A stretch of DNA of 64,000 bases from an uncultured Flavobacteriaceae bacterium (GCA_947500525.1 CANMSH010000005.1:62001-126000), one strand, 5' to 3'. Shown: positions 1-9,413, numbered from the stretch's first letter. Notes: generated from the letters alone by a model not told the origin. Program-made: numbers and translations.

Positions 1-1
1 A

Positions 2-856
2 AATCTATTTCCGACGGTAAACTTAGGTTACGAGATAAACGATAGAGAAAGTTTTACTTTAGGTTATAATAGACGTATTCGACGCCCAAGGTCTAGATTT
101 ATTAACCCTTTCCCTTCGAGGTCAAGTGCAACGAATTTATTTCAAGGAAATCCAGATATTGACCCGAGCATATCTGATGGTTTTGATCTTGGTTATCTGA
201 ATAGATTTGGAAAATTGACCTTAAACACATCTATTTATTTCCAACATGCTCAGGATGCTTTTAACTTTATTAGTCAAGATACAGGAGAAACAGTAGACCT
301 CAATGGGCAAGAGGTACCAGTAATAAGAAGAACTCCAATAAATTTAGCAACGAATGATCGATACGGTTTTGAATTCACCCTTACCTACAATCCGAGTAAA
401 AAATGGCGGATAAACGGTAATTTCAATCTATTCAAATCTATAACGAAAGGAGATTTTCAAGGTGAAAATTTTGATGCTGATAATACGAGTTGGTTTATTC
501 GACTAAATAATAAAATTACATTACCTGGAAAAATAGATTGGCAAACTCGTTTATCGTATCGAGGTCCTAGTGAAAACGCTCAAAACAAAAGAGAAGGTAT
601 TTTCTCTACAAATATGGCCTTTAGCAAAGACTTATTTAAAGAAAAAGCCTCGTTAGCATTTAACATTAGTGACCTTTTTAACACAAGGAAAAGAAGGTCA
701 GATACATTCACCCCAACTTTTATCGGCACTAGTGAATTTCAATGGAGAGAACGAAGTTTCAATTTATCATTTACCTATCGATTTAATCAAAAGAAAAAAA
801 GACAACAAAGACAACGTAATTTTGATGGTGGTGAAGGTGAAGAATTTGGAAGCTAA
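2..856 (+). CDS. Outer-membrane beta-barrel receptor, C-terminal part (partial)
   Basis: The reading frame is open from the first bases of the window and stops at TAA 854-856, so the start lies upstream. The visible 284 residues are alternating amphipathic strands typical of a large TonB-dependent-receptor-like barrel. There is a late IRRPRSRFINPFPS stretch, a conserved NPDIDPS loop, and the final strands SFNLSFTYRF followed by a charged Lys/Arg tail and Glu/Gly-rich end. That tail resembles the Bacteroidota outer membrane beta-barrel family (OMP_b-brl_3 type) rather than classical SusC. The N-terminal carboxypeptidase-like and plug domains, if present, are outside the window. It would sit in the outer membrane; the substrate cannot be judged. 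The family call is inference from strand pattern and tail. Confidence 0.8.
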   Translation, partial: NLFPTVNLGYEINDRESFTLGYNRRIRRPRSRFINPFPSRSSATNLFQGNPDIDPSISDGFDLGYLNRFGKLTLNTSIYFQHAQDAFNFISQDTGETVDLNGQEVPVIRRTPINLATNDRYGFEFTLTYNPSKKWRINGNFNLFKSITKGDFQGENFDADNTSWFIRLNNKITLPGKIDWQTRLSYRGPSENAQNKREGIFSTNMAFSKDLFKEKASLAFNISDLFNTRKRRSDTFTPTFIGTSEFQWRERSFNLSFTYRFNQKKKRQQRQRNFDGGEGEEFGS

Positions 857-887
857 AAACAGCAAATAAATTAATTTAAAAATACAC

Positions 888-918
888 TTGTTCCAACTTA
901 TAATAGTTAGTATTTTTG
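888..918 (+). promoter_or_regulatory. Bacteroidota-type promoter for the VTT/DedA-like gene
   Basis: TTG at 888-890, a 20-base spacer and TATTTTTG at 911-918 match the Bacteroidota sigma-A consensus TTG-N19-TAnnTTTG. Transcription would start near 924, about 15 bases before the ATG at 939. Confidence 0.6.
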
Positions 919-938
919 CAAACTCAATGGGGCTATAA

Positions 939-1565
939 ATGGGAAAAAAAGAAAAAGGAAAAGTTAGAAAAAAATCAAGATTTAGACTTTTACATCAGTA
1001 CTATTCTTATACTGGGTTTTATTCTTTTGTAGGAAAGAGTTTAAAAAAGTCAATACTTCCTATTGTGCTTGTTATTGTAGCTCTCTTCTTGCTCAATAAA
1101 TACGTTTTTAATATCAATGATGGTTTAAAACTAATTACTGAAACTTTTTCTACAACTGGTATTTTCTTGGTATTCTTCTTGTCGGAATCATTTCTAGGTT
1201 TAATTCCTCCAGAAATTTTTATTGCTTGGTCTAAGAAAACCTCTGAACCGATTTTATATTTGAGTGCTTTAGCTTGCTTATCATATATAGGTGGTATTAT
1301 ATCATTTTTTATAGGCAAATCAATTGCTCAAATTAAATCAGTAAAGAACTATTTTGAAAATAAGATGGCGAAACAACTCAAAAACACCCGCAAATGGGGT
1401 GGTTTCTTAATCGTTGCTGGTGCCTTATTGCCGATACCTTTTTCAATTACTTGTATTGCCGCGGGTATGATACAATACCCTTTCAAAAGTTTGCTTTTAT
1501 TCGGGTCATTGCGTTTTGTCCGTTTTGCCGTATATGCAATCGCAATTTTTCAAATTGTTAGTTAA
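939..1565 (+). CDS. DedA/VTT-like inner-membrane protein
   Basis: A 208-residue membrane protein. A basic N-terminus (GKKEKGKVRKKSRFR) is followed by a hydrophobic helix around residues 40-55, then helices near 70-90, 103-125, 152-175 and 180-205. The LIPPEIF segment and the later GxLLPIPFSITCIAAGMI stretch match the re-entrant loop pattern of the VTT/SNARE-associated (DedA/YqaA) family, whose members act in lipid flipping and envelope homeostasis. The gene follows its own promoter and lies upstream of fumC, with no evident functional link. The exact substrate is unknown; the family call is by motif and topology. Confidence 0.7.
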   Translation: MGKKEKGKVRKKSRFRLLHQYYSYTGFYSFVGKSLKKSILPIVLVIVALFLLNKYVFNINDGLKLITETFSTTGIFLVFFLSESFLGLIPPEIFIAWSKKTSEPILYLSALACLSYIGGIISFFIGKSIAQIKSVKNYFENKMAKQLKNTRKWGGFLIVAGALLPIPFSITCIAAGMIQYPFKSLLLFGSLRFVRFAVYAIAIFQIVS

Positions 1566-1571
1566 AAACAC

Positions 1572-1600
1572 TTGAGCTCCATAGCTATTTTGTAACTTTG
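1572..1600 (+). promoter_or_regulatory. Bacteroidota-type promoter for fumC
   Basis: TTG at 1572-1574, an 18-base spacer and TAACTTTG at 1593-1600 fit the Bacteroidota consensus. The predicted start near 1606 leaves a leader of about 17 bases before the fumC ATG at 1623. Confidence 0.6.
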
Positions 1601-1622
1601 TTTACTCTTAAATTATACCTTC

Positions 1623-3020
1623 ATGAAATATAGAATTGAAAAAGATACAATGGGTAAAGTTGAAGTCCCTGCCGATAAATATTGGGGCGCACAAACTCAA
1701 CGTTCTCGAAATAATTTTAAAATTGGAGCTCCAGCTTCAATGCCTTTAGAAATCGTTTACGGTTTTGCATATCTAAAAAAGGCTGCGGCTTATACTAATT
1801 GTGAATTAGGTGTATTGTCTGAAGACAAACGAGACTTCATCGGATCTGTATGTGATGAAATCCTTGAAGGTAAACATGATGATCAATTCCCTTTGGTGAT
1901 TTGGCAAACAGGTTCAGGAACTCAAAGTAATATGAACGTTAACGAAGTCATTGCCAATCGTGCACATGAACTGGCGGGTAATGTTATTGGTGAGGGAGAA
2001 AAAACCATTCAGCCTAATGATGACGTAAATAAATCACAATCTTCCAACGATACATTTCCTACAGGTATGCACATTGCTTGCTATAAAATGATTGTTGAAA
2101 CGACTATTCCTGGTGTTGAAAAATTAAGAGATACCTTAAAACAAAAATCACAACAGTTTTCTAATGTTGTAAAGATCGGACGGACGCATCTAATGGATGC
2201 TACACCGCTAACTGTGGGTCAGGAATTTTCTGGATATGTCTCCCAATTAGATCATGGTATTAAAGCTTTAAGAAATACATTGGATCACCTTTCAGAGTTA
2301 GCACTCGGTGGAACGGCTGTGGGTACAGGTTTGAATACACCCGCTGGTTATGACGTATTAGTTGCTAAATATATTGCCGAATTCACAAAGCTTCCCTTCA
2401 GAACTGCTGAAAATAAGTTTGAAGCTTTAGCTGCACATGACGCTATTGTAGAATCTCACGGAGCCTTAAAACAATTAGCAGTATCTCTTAATAAAATCAC
2501 CAACGATATTCGTATGATGGCCTCTGGTCCTCGCTCTGGCATTGGAGAATTGATAATTCCTGCGAATGAACCTGGAAGTTCAATTATGCCCGGAAAAGTG
2601 AATCCAACACAAGTTGAAGCAATTACCATGGTTTGTGCGCAAGTAATGGGTAATGATGTCGCTATTACTGTTGGAGGCACTCAAGGACATTATGAGCTCA
2701 ATGTTTTTAAGCCGATGATGGCGGCAAACTTGTTGCAATCAGCTAGATTGATTGGAGATGCCTGTGTTTCTTTTAATGACAATTGCGCTGCTGGGATCGA
2801 ACCGAACGAAAAAGTCATTAATGAGTTATTAAACAATTCGTTAATGTTAGTAACTGCATTAAATACCAAAATAGGTTATTATAAAGCCGCAGAGATTGCA
2901 AATACGGCTCATGAAAATGGTACAACGTTAAAAGAAGAAGCAATTCGTCTTGGTTATGTAACTGCTGAGCAATATGATGAATGGGTAAAACCTGAAGACA
3001 TGACGGGCAGCCTTAAATAA
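1623..3020 (+). CDS. fumC: Class II fumarate hydratase
   Basis: Cytosolic fumarase catalysing reversible hydration of fumarate to L-malate in the TCA cycle. At 465 residues it has the normal class II length, without iron-sulfur cysteines. The superfamily signature [13 protein letters not shown] carries the catalytic serine in the flexible loop. [15 protein letters not shown] holds the catalytic histidine region, [15 protein letters not shown] is the N-terminal substrate loop, and [16 protein letters not shown] precedes the active site. The GSS and THLMDATP motifs separate it from aspartase and argininosuccinate lyase. The guanine deaminase-like gene follows 18 bases downstream, so the two may share a transcript. 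Confidence 0.96.
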   Translation: MKYRIEKDTMGKVEVPADKYWGAQTQRSRNNFKIGAPASMPLEIVYGFAYLKKAAAYTNCELGVLSEDKRDFIGSVCDEILEGKHDDQFPLVIWQTGSGTQSNMNVNEVIANRAHELAGNVIGEGEKTIQPNDDVNKSQSSNDTFPTGMHIACYKMIVETTIPGVEKLRDTLKQKSQQFSNVVKIGRTHLMDATPLTVGQEFSGYVSQLDHGIKALRNTLDHLSELALGGTAVGTGLNTPAGYDVLVAKYIAEFTKLPFRTAENKFEALAAHDAIVESHGALKQLAVSLNKITNDIRMMASGPRSGIGELIIPANEPGSSIMPGKVNPTQVEAITMVCAQVMGNDVAITVGGTQGHYELNVFKPMMAANLLQSARLIGDACVSFNDNCAAGIEPNEKVINELLNNSLMLVTALNTKIGYYKAAEIANTAHENGTTLKEEAIRLGYVTAEQYDEWVKPEDMTGSLK

Positions 3021-3038
3021 GACTTAAATATTAAAAAT

Positions 3039-3578
3039 ATGTGTAATAGTTTTAATAAAAAGTTCTTAGATGAAGCAGCAAAAGCGCAAGCTTCAACTCC
3101 AATAACAAAGTCGAATGAAGAATTCATGAGCGAAGCGGTTCAAGCTGCGTTAAAAGGAATGGCGAATAATGAAGGTGGACCATTTGGTTGTATTATTGTG
3201 AGAAATGGTGAAATCGTTGGTCGTGGTAATAACAAAGTTACCTCAACAAACGATCCTACAGCACATGCAGAAATTACAGCAATTAGAGATGCGTGTAAAC
3301 GTTTAAATGATTTTCAGTTAAGTGATTGTGTCATTTATACCTCATGTGAACCTTGCCCAATGTGCTTGGGAGCAATTTATTGGGCCAGACCCAAAAAGGT
3401 ATACTATGGTAGTAACCAACAAGACGCAGCTAACATCGGTTTTGATGATGAATTTATATATAAGGAAATTCCTTTACCTTATGAGAAACGCAGTATTCCT
3501 TTTGAGCAATGTGGTCGTGATATCGCCTTAGAACCATTTCAAAAATGGTCTGAGAAAGAAGATAAAACGGAATATTAA
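3039..3578 (+). CDS. guaD: Guanine deaminase-like nucleoside/nucleobase deaminase
   Basis: A 179-residue zinc-dependent deaminase of the cytidine deaminase fold. The catalytic motif HAE (in DPTAHAEITAIRDACK) and the zinc motif PCxxC (in TSCEPCPMCLGAIYWARP) are intact. The C-terminal half (GFDDEFIYKEI, then ERSIPF-like text and PFQKW) follows Bacillus subtilis GuaD closely, which points to guanine to xanthine conversion rather than tRNA adenosine deamination. An N-terminal extension of about 20 residues precedes the domain. It lies close behind fumC and converges with a small exported protein. GuaD identity is inferred from remembered motif similarity; a related purine deaminase specificity is possible. 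Confidence 0.82.
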   Translation: MCNSFNKKFLDEAAKAQASTPITKSNEEFMSEAVQAALKGMANNEGGPFGCIIVRNGEIVGRGNNKVTSTNDPTAHAEITAIRDACKRLNDFQLSDCVIYTSCEPCPMCLGAIYWARPKKVYYGSNQQDAANIGFDDEFIYKEIPLPYEKRSIPFEQCGRDIALEPFQKWSEKEDKTEY

Positions 3579-3581
3579 AGG

Positions 3582-3938
3582 TTAAAGGTTCTTCCAAGGA
3601 ATTGTTCGCAAATCGTAAATACGAGGGATATGTTTATATAAATCTATATCTCTATAAGATTCGTAAGACATGTTAGTAGCACTTCTCCCAATATTCCTCA
3701 GATCTACATTGAAAATACCATTTCTTATATGCTCATGATTTACAAAAAGAAATTTAAACTTTTTTAGATCCAAAGTTTCGGTCATTGTCTTTTCAAACAT
3801 TAGTACATTTTGTTCATTTATATCGAATGTGAAAATACTAACTGGTACTTCTCCTGAAAATTTAAAGTTTACCTTTTCCTGCGAAGTAAGTTCAGTACAT
3901 ATAATAAAACAACAAATAACTACTATTTTTCTTATCAT
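3582..3938 (-). CDS. Small exported protein of unknown function
   Basis: A 118-residue protein with a hydrophobic signal-like N-terminus (residues 1-18, MIRKIVVICCFIICTELTSQ) and a predicted mature part that starts with EKVNFKFSGEVPVSIFTF. The mature segment is mixed beta/alpha with no motif I recognise. The stop lies 3 bases from the guanine deaminase stop on the other strand, so the two converge. It could be a species-specific periplasmic protein. Confidence 0.55.
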   Translation of the reverse strand: MIRKIVVICCFIICTELTSQEKVNFKFSGEVPVSIFTFDINEQNVLMFEKTMTETLDLKKFKFLFVNHEHIRNGIFNVDLRNIGRSATNMSYESYRDIDLYKHIPRIYDLRTIPWKNL

Positions 3939-3961
3939 AATATGATAAAAATACGAAAATA

Positions 3962-4129
3962 TTATAACTCTAATGATCTACCACTGCTCATCATTTTTAG
4001 ATGATCAAGGTAATTCTGATATTCTTCAATTTTAGAGAGACTATTTTTACATTTTTTGTAGGGCGAAAAGCGTTTTTTTCTCTTTTTATTCTTCGTTTTT
4101 CGTTCTGTAGGGTCAAAGATTTTTTCCAT
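3962..4129 (-). CDS. Small basic protein, 55 residues, unknown function
   Basis: This short frame fills the gap between the exported protein and the DinB gene. It runs from ATG (4129-4127) to TAA (3964-3962). The product begins MEKIFDPTERKTKNKKRKKR, is strongly basic for about 30 residues, and ends in an acidic/leucine helix and SSGRSLEL. The residue pattern (basic Lys/Arg block, then IEEYQNYLDHLKMM helix) looks coding rather than random in AT-rich DNA. It may be co-transcribed after DinB on the minus strand, 46 bases downstream. A nucleic-acid-binding role would be a guess. Confidence 0.5.
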   Translation of the reverse strand: MEKIFDPTERKTKNKKRKKRFSPYKKCKNSLSKIEEYQNYLDHLKMMSSGRSLEL

Positions 4130-4175
4130 GTTTAGCGACATTTAGTACCCTTCAATAACGTTCAGCTTTTACAAT

Positions 4176-4694
4176 TTATTGCAAATACCTTTCTTTAAGT
4201 ACCTTTACATGATGTAATGCATGTCCAGAAATAATATAACCGGTTACCCTTACAGACATTGGGGAGTTACTGGCCAAACCAATCTCTTTCAATGTATCAT
4301 CATTAAAACTTTTAAACAACAATATAGTAGACTCTCGAACGCCCCTAAGTTCTTCAATTAATTCTGTAAAATCTCTATCATTTGCATTGGACGTTTCATT
4401 AAACGTGTCTTGATCGAAACCGAGCAAGTTAACTGTATCTTTTCGAGCAAAACGCAATGCTCGATAGGCAAAAATGCGTTCAGTATCTATCACATGCTGA
4501 ATCAGTTCTTTCACCGTCCATTTATCATCTGCATATTTATATAACTGTTTACCTTCAGGAATTGATTTTAAAGTTTGTAGTATATCTTCTAAAGAATCAA
4601 TCAAATTTTGAATAACTCCTTTACCGTTTTTGACTAAACTCTCGAAATACGGTCTGTAATAACTGTTATATTCGTTCTCGTTTATTTGTAACAT
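4176..4694 (-). CDS. DinB-family protein
   Basis: A 172-residue four-helix-bundle protein of the DinB/DUF664 type. The characteristic WTVKELIQHVIDTERIFAYR segment supplies the first metal-binding histidine. The C-terminal SGHALHHVKVLKERYL supplies the remaining histidines of the usual three-His site. Family members are metal-dependent thiol transferases or enzymes of unknown substrate. Several Bacteroidota paralogues accompany bacillithiol metabolism, and bshB1 is elsewhere in this window, but no direct link is visible here. It is divergent from hutI with a 35-base gap. Confidence 0.88.
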   Translation of the reverse strand: MLQINENEYNSYYRPYFESLVKNGKGVIQNLIDSLEDILQTLKSIPEGKQLYKYADDKWTVKELIQHVIDTERIFAYRALRFARKDTVNLLGFDQDTFNETSNANDRDFTELIEELRGVRESTILLFKSFNDDTLKEIGLASNSPMSVRVTGYIISGHALHHVKVLKERYLQ

Positions 4695-4729
4695 ATTTCA
4701 ATTATATTTACTACGAATATACAGGATAA

Positions 4730-5968
4730 ATGCGAACACTCATAAAAAATATAAAAGACTTAATTCAGGTACGTGAACCATCAATCAACATGGTTTCTGG
4801 TGCCGATATGAAAATACTCCCAACCATTTCGAATGCCTATCTTTTTATTGAAAATGACGTGATTGTTGATTTCGGTTCTATGAATGAAATTCGAGAAATT
4901 GAAAGCGATATTACGATTGATGCAACTGGTAAAATTGTATTACCTACTTGGTGTGATAGCCATACGCATATAGTTTATGCGGGCAATAGAGAAAACGAGT
5001 TTGTCGATAGAATAAATGGCCTTTCATATGAAGAAATTGCGAAGAAAGGAGGGGGAATATTGAATTCAGCAAAAAAATTGCAAGAGACATCAGAGAACGA
5101 ATTATATATACAATCATCGAAGCGTCTTGAAGAGATTATGTCTTTAGGCACAGGTGCAGTTGAAATCAAATCGGGTTATGGGTTAACAACCCAAGCTGAA
5201 TTAAAAATGTTGCGCGTAATTAAACAATTGTCGAACAACTATTCAATTGAAATCAAAGCGACCTTCCTCGGTGCACATGCGTTTCCTCTAAAATATAAGG
5301 ATAACAAGGATGCCTATGTCGATCTTATTGTAAGTGAAATGCTGCCGAAAATATCACAAGAAGGTTTAGCCGAATTTGTTGATGTTTTTTGTGAAACAAA
5401 CTATTTTACAGTAGCTCAAACTGACGCTATCTTAAAAGCTTCGAAACGATATGGCTTAATTCCAAAAATTCATGTAAATCAATTTACTACTATAGGAGGA
5501 GTTCAGGTTGGTGTAGAGCATAATGCATTATCTGTAGATCATTTGGAGCTCGTTAATGATGATGATATTAAGTTATTAAAAACGTCAAAAACAATGCCAG
5601 TTGCTCTTCCTTCATGCTCTTATTTTCTCGGAATTCCTTATACCCCCGCTCGACGACTTATCGACAATAATTTGCCTTTGGCCTTGGCTTCAGATTATAA
5701 TCCTGGATCAACCCCTAGTGGAAATATGAATTTTGTAGTCAGTACGGCTTGTATAAAAATGAAAATGACTCCCGAGGAAGCCATCAATGCGGCTACAATT
5801 AATGGAGCTTATGCTATGAATCTATCTAAAACGCATGGCAGTATTACAAAAGGAAAAAAAGCGAATGTAATCATTACAAAGAAAGTTCCTTCGTATTCCT
5901 TTTTACCTTATGCTTTCGGAAGTAACTTAATCGATACGGTTTTAATTAATGGAAAATCAATCCATTAA
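4730..5968 (+). CDS. hutI: Imidazolonepropionase
   Basis: Amidohydrolase of 412 residues that opens imidazolone-5-propionate to N-formimino-L-glutamate, the third step of histidine degradation. The metal motif is SHTHIVYAGNRENEF, followed by the HutI-specific GGGILNS loop. GAVEIKSGYG, ATFLGAHAFP, KIHVNQFTTIGG, SVDHLELV and ASDYNPGS supply the remaining conserved metal and substrate residues. Length is normal. The next pathway enzyme, FtcD, lies 1.75 kb downstream. Histidase and urocanase are not in this window. The short divergent gap with dinB suggests a compact promoter. Confidence 0.95.
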   Translation: MRTLIKNIKDLIQVREPSINMVSGADMKILPTISNAYLFIENDVIVDFGSMNEIREIESDITIDATGKIVLPTWCDSHTHIVYAGNRENEFVDRINGLSYEEIAKKGGGILNSAKKLQETSENELYIQSSKRLEEIMSLGTGAVEIKSGYGLTTQAELKMLRVIKQLSNNYSIEIKATFLGAHAFPLKYKDNKDAYVDLIVSEMLPKISQEGLAEFVDVFCETNYFTVAQTDAILKASKRYGLIPKIHVNQFTTIGGVQVGVEHNALSVDHLELVNDDDIKLLKTSKTMPVALPSCSYFLGIPYTPARRLIDNNLPLALASDYNPGSTPSGNMNFVVSTACIKMKMTPEEAINAATINGAYAMNLSKTHGSITKGKKANVIITKKVPSYSFLPYAFGSNLIDTVLINGKSIH

Positions 5969-6032
5969 TATATTATTTTGAATAAAGTTCGTATTTAATT
6001 ATTAATTTTAGCAATCATCTTAAAATTACATT

Positions 6033-6857
6033 ATGAAACTTCATGCTTACTCTAAGTATTTTTATATAATGGCGTTGCTTTGTTTATTTGGATGCGACAA
6101 GGATGATAACATGATTGAAGTAGTGCCCGAAAATAGAATCGAAACCATTGGGTTCGCAGATAATAGCAGATTTAAATTTGAATATTTCAATAAATTTACA
6201 CTTATCAAACCACAAGTCTTGCGAGAAAACGATTATGAAGATACGAGTAATGGATTGGAAACGCGCACTTTTGATGGTAAACTTGAGATTCGGTTTTCTA
6301 CAGGTATCGGTAGGCAAGGTCCTTTGTTTGTAAGTGGATCTTTTGATGCTGATAATCAAATTACTGAAGTAAAACGTTTTTTCGGAAATGGCACTACTTA
6401 TATTTATAACTTAGATTATACTCCTGCCAATATAAGAATTACAGCCAGTGTTGATACGGATGGAGCAGATGGTGATGAGCTGCCAATTACTTTTGAGTAT
6501 GGCGATTACAAATTAGATGAAAGGGGTAATGTTATTGAGATTTTAAAGTATCGAAATATAGAAACACCTCCAACCGAGAATGATTTGTACGAAAGAAGCA
6601 CCTTCACTTATGACACGGGTAACAATAATTGGAAAGATTTAGCCGTATTTTTCTTCGGTTGGCAAACATTACCAGATACGCGTTATTTCTCTCCCAATAA
6701 TATTTTATCAGTGAATCGACAAGTTCCTAACGACGAAGCCAGAGTGTTTCAATTTCAATATGTTTACGACGGAGAAGGTAGAACTGTTACTGGATTCACT
6801 CAGTGGTTTCCTATTAATACAGATGGCAGAATAGAATCATACTCTTATATAGAATAA
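6033..6857 (+). CDS. Lipoprotein of unknown function
   Basis: A 274-residue protein with a lipoprotein signal: hydrophobic stretch ending ALLCLFGC, Cys near residue 21, followed by DKDD. The mature part is rich in aromatic beta strands with recurring patterns such as FKFEYF, TFEYGDY, STFTYDTGN and FQFQYVYDGEGR. These resemble the Tyr-Asp strands of Bacteroidota surface lipoproteins with RHS/YD-like folds. It stands alone between hutI and a terminator. The function is not known; export and lipidation are inferred from the lipobox. Confidence 0.65.
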   Translation: MKLHAYSKYFYIMALLCLFGCDKDDNMIEVVPENRIETIGFADNSRFKFEYFNKFTLIKPQVLRENDYEDTSNGLETRTFDGKLEIRFSTGIGRQGPLFVSGSFDADNQITEVKRFFGNGTTYIYNLDYTPANIRITASVDTDGADGDELPITFEYGDYKLDERGNVIEILKYRNIETPPTENDLYERSTFTYDTGNNNWKDLAVFFFGWQTLPDTRYFSPNNILSVNRQVPNDEARVFQFQYVYDGEGRTVTGFTQWFPINTDGRIESYSYIE

Positions 6858-6884
6858 AAAAAGAGGCTTCTAGCCTCTTTTTTT
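6856..6884. terminator. Bidirectional rho-independent terminator
   Basis: A-tract, perfect 7-bp stem AGAGGCT/AGCCTCT with a 3-base loop, then a T-tract. It sits between the lipoprotein gene and the convergent FKBP gene and can serve both. Confidence 0.88.
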
Positions 6885-6905
6885 ATTCTATTTTTTCATT
6901 TAAAC

Positions 6906-7601
6906 TTATTCCAAAATTTCCAATATCTCTACCTCAAAAACTAATGCTTCATAAGGTCTAATTGGTCCTCCAGGACGTGGATTCGCACCATAGGCCAATT
7001 CAGAAGGGATAAAGAACTTATACTTAGAACCAGCATTCATAAGTAATAATCCTTCCGTAAAACCTTTCACAAACTGATTCGCAAGTAATTCAACAGGCTT
7101 ACCTTTGTCTACAGAGCTATCGAATACCTTTCCATCTGTAGAAGTACCATGATAATGTAATTTCAATTTCGATGTTGGTTCAGGTTTTGCTCCACTACCC
7201 TCTTTTATAACACTATATTGTAAACCACTTGCAGTAGTTTTCACTCCTTCTTTAGTTGCATTTTCTGCTAAAAAGTCCTCACCCGCTTTTTTCAACTCAG
7301 CAAACTGAGCCAATTGTTTCTCTTCTTGTCTTTTTCTGAAAAAAGAATTCAAAATCAATCCTATTTGCTGATTATCCATCAAAATATTCGTCGAATCAAT
7401 ACCATTTTTAAAACCTTGAACAAATAAATCTTGATCAATATCCTCAAAATTTCCTCTAATTTGATTTGCCATACTTAATCCAACAGCATAACTAACAGAA
7501 TCAATTTCACTCGTTAATTCTTTTTTAGCAACAGTAGTTTGGTTACAAGAAACAAACGCTAATACGGTAATTACTATGATAAAACTCTTTACAATCCTCA
7601 T
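6906..7601 (-). CDS. FKBP-type peptidyl-prolyl isomerase lipoprotein
   Basis: A 231-residue periplasmic foldase. The signal ends with a lipobox (LAFVSCNQ), so membrane anchoring is likely. Residues about 30-110 form the helical FKBP_N dimerisation domain (SYAVGLSMANQIRG, FVQGFKNGID). Residues about 120-231 are the FKBP catalytic domain with LHYHGTSTDGKVFDSS, GKPVELLANQFVKGFTEGL and the ending FEVEILEILE. The architecture matches FkpA/Mip-type isomerases. It converges with the lipoprotein gene; a TAnnTTTG-like element on this strand (CAAAAGTA at 7628-7635 on the plus strand) could be its -7 box. Confidence 0.93.
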   Translation of the reverse strand: MRIVKSFIIVITVLAFVSCNQTTVAKKELTSEIDSVSYAVGLSMANQIRGNFEDIDQDLFVQGFKNGIDSTNILMDNQQIGLILNSFFRKRQEEKQLAQFAELKKAGEDFLAENATKEGVKTTASGLQYSVIKEGSGAKPEPTSKLKLHYHGTSTDGKVFDSSVDKGKPVELLANQFVKGFTEGLLLMNAGSKYKFFIPSELAYGANPRPGGPIRPYEALVFEVEILEILE

Positions 7602-7721
7602 TTTATTATATTATTTATAATGAGCGCCAAAAGTAGTAAATTATTATGGTTTTTTTTTGAATAAAAATCATACATTCTAGAAAACAATTTTAAATTTGAT
7701 TACGAATTCTAATCAAGCATT

Positions 7722-9413
7722 ATGGCGAAGCAACTTATTGAATGTGTACCAAACATAAGTGAAGGGAGAGATCCTATAAAAATAAAAGAAATTGCCCATG
7801 TTGTAGAAACAGTTGAGGGTGTGAAATTGCTGGATATAGATCCTGGAAAAGCAACCAATAGAACAGTAATTACATTTGTAGGTCAACCTGAATCGGTAAT
7901 TGAAGCAGCTTTTCGATTAATTAAAAAAGCTTCCGAACTTATAGATATGAGTAAACATGCTGGTGAACATCCTCGTTTTGGTGCTACCGATGTTTGTCCC
8001 TTGGTACCAATTTCTGGAATTACATTAGATGAAACGGCACTTTATGCACACAAATTAGGAGAACGCGTAGGGAAAGAACTAGGAATTCCAGGTTATTTTT
8101 ATGAGAATGCAGCAAAATTTGAAGTACGTAAAAATTTAGCAAATTGTCGTGCAGGCGAATATGAAGGTTTGTCCAAAAAACTAGATGACAAAGAATGGAA
8201 ACCTGATTTCGGGCCGGCTACTTTTAATAAAAATGTTGTTAAAACTGGTGCCATTGCAATTTCTGCACGTGATTTTTTGATCGCTTATAATGTTAATCTT
8301 AATACTACTTCAACACGTCGTGCAAACTCCATCGCTTTTGATATAAGAGAAGCTGGGCGAGTAAAACGTGATGGAAATCCCATTACTGGAAAAAAGGTGT
8401 TAGATACCAATGGAGACGTTGTACGTATTCCGGGTAAACTAAAAGCTGTAAAAGGAATTGGTTGGTATATTGAAGAATATGGCATTGCTCAAATTTCTTA
8501 TAATTTAACAAATATATCTATTACATCTATGCACGAAGCTTTTGACGAAAGTTGTAAAGCCGCACTCAAAAGAGGGTTAAGAGTAACAGGATCTGAACTT
8601 GTTGGATTGGTGCCATTGAAAGCAATGTTAGATGCCGCAGACTTCTATTTAGCGAAACAAAAACGCTCATTAGGTATTGCTATAAGTGAAAAAATAAAAA
8701 TAGCCATCAAATCTCTTGGGTTAGATGATCTCAAACCCTTTAATCCAAATGAAAAAATAATTGAATATTTACTAGAAACGGATCAATCTAAGTTGGTAAA
8801 CCTAAGGTTAGATGCCTTTGCGGATGAAACTGCTGGTGAATCTCCAGCACCTGGAGGAGGTTCTATCGCTGCTTATGTTGGTGCGCTAGGTGTTTCGCTC
8901 GGAACAATGGTAGCCAATCTATCTGCACATAAAGCAGGTTGGGATGATCGATGGGAGTTTTATTCTAAATGGGCTGAAAAAGGGCAATTATACAAGAATA
9001 AGCTGTTGTTTTTAGTCGATGAAGACACCATCGCTTTTAATAAAATCATTGAAGGCTTTAGAATGCCTAAATCGACTGATAAAGAGAAAGAATTACGTAA
9101 AGAATCCATTGAACAAGCCACCAAATATGCAACAGAAATACCCTTTAAGGTAATGGAAACGGCATACGAATCAATGGAGGTAATGTTAGCAATGGCGAAA
9201 GAAGGCTTACAAAGTTCTTTATCCGATGCTGGAGTTGGGGCTCTTTGTGCGAGAACCGCCGTAATTGGGGCCTACTTTAATGTAAGAATTAACGCGAAAG
9301 ACATTAAGGATCGTTCATTTGCAAATACCATCCTCTCAAAAGCAAAAAAATTATACGACCGCACAGTTGCTAAAGAAAAAGAAATCATAGCATACATAGA
9401 CGACAACATGTGA
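7722..9413 (+). CDS. ftcD: Bifunctional glutamate formimidoyltransferase / formimidoyl-THF cyclodeaminase
   Basis: A 563-residue fusion. Residues about 3-330 are the formiminotransferase part (ECVPNISEGRD, GEHPRFGATDVCPLVP, NCRAGEYEGL). Residues about 360-560 are the cyclodeaminase part (ESPAPGGGSIAAYVGALG, SDAGVGALCARTAV). Together they move the formimino group from formiminoglutamate to tetrahydrofolate and convert it to methenyl-THF with release of ammonia. This completes the route begun by HutI. Many bacteria split or omit one half, while the fused order is also that of animal FTCD. A -7-like TAAATTTG at 7691-7698 precedes it without a clear -33 box. Confidence 0.94.
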   Translation: MAKQLIECVPNISEGRDPIKIKEIAHVVETVEGVKLLDIDPGKATNRTVITFVGQPESVIEAAFRLIKKASELIDMSKHAGEHPRFGATDVCPLVPISGITLDETALYAHKLGERVGKELGIPGYFYENAAKFEVRKNLANCRAGEYEGLSKKLDDKEWKPDFGPATFNKNVVKTGAIAISARDFLIAYNVNLNTTSTRRANSIAFDIREAGRVKRDGNPITGKKVLDTNGDVVRIPGKLKAVKGIGWYIEEYGIAQISYNLTNISITSMHEAFDESCKAALKRGLRVTGSELVGLVPLKAMLDAADFYLAKQKRSLGIAISEKIKIAIKSLGLDDLKPFNPNEKIIEYLLETDQSKLVNLRLDAFADETAGESPAPGGGSIAAYVGALGVSLGTMVANLSAHKAGWDDRWEFYSKWAEKGQLYKNKLLFLVDEDTIAFNKIIEGFRMPKSTDKEKELRKESIEQATKYATEIPFKVMETAYESMEVMLAMAKEGLQSSLSDAGVGALCARTAVIGAYFNVRINAKDIKDRSFANTILSKAKKLYDRTVAKEKEIIAYIDDNM

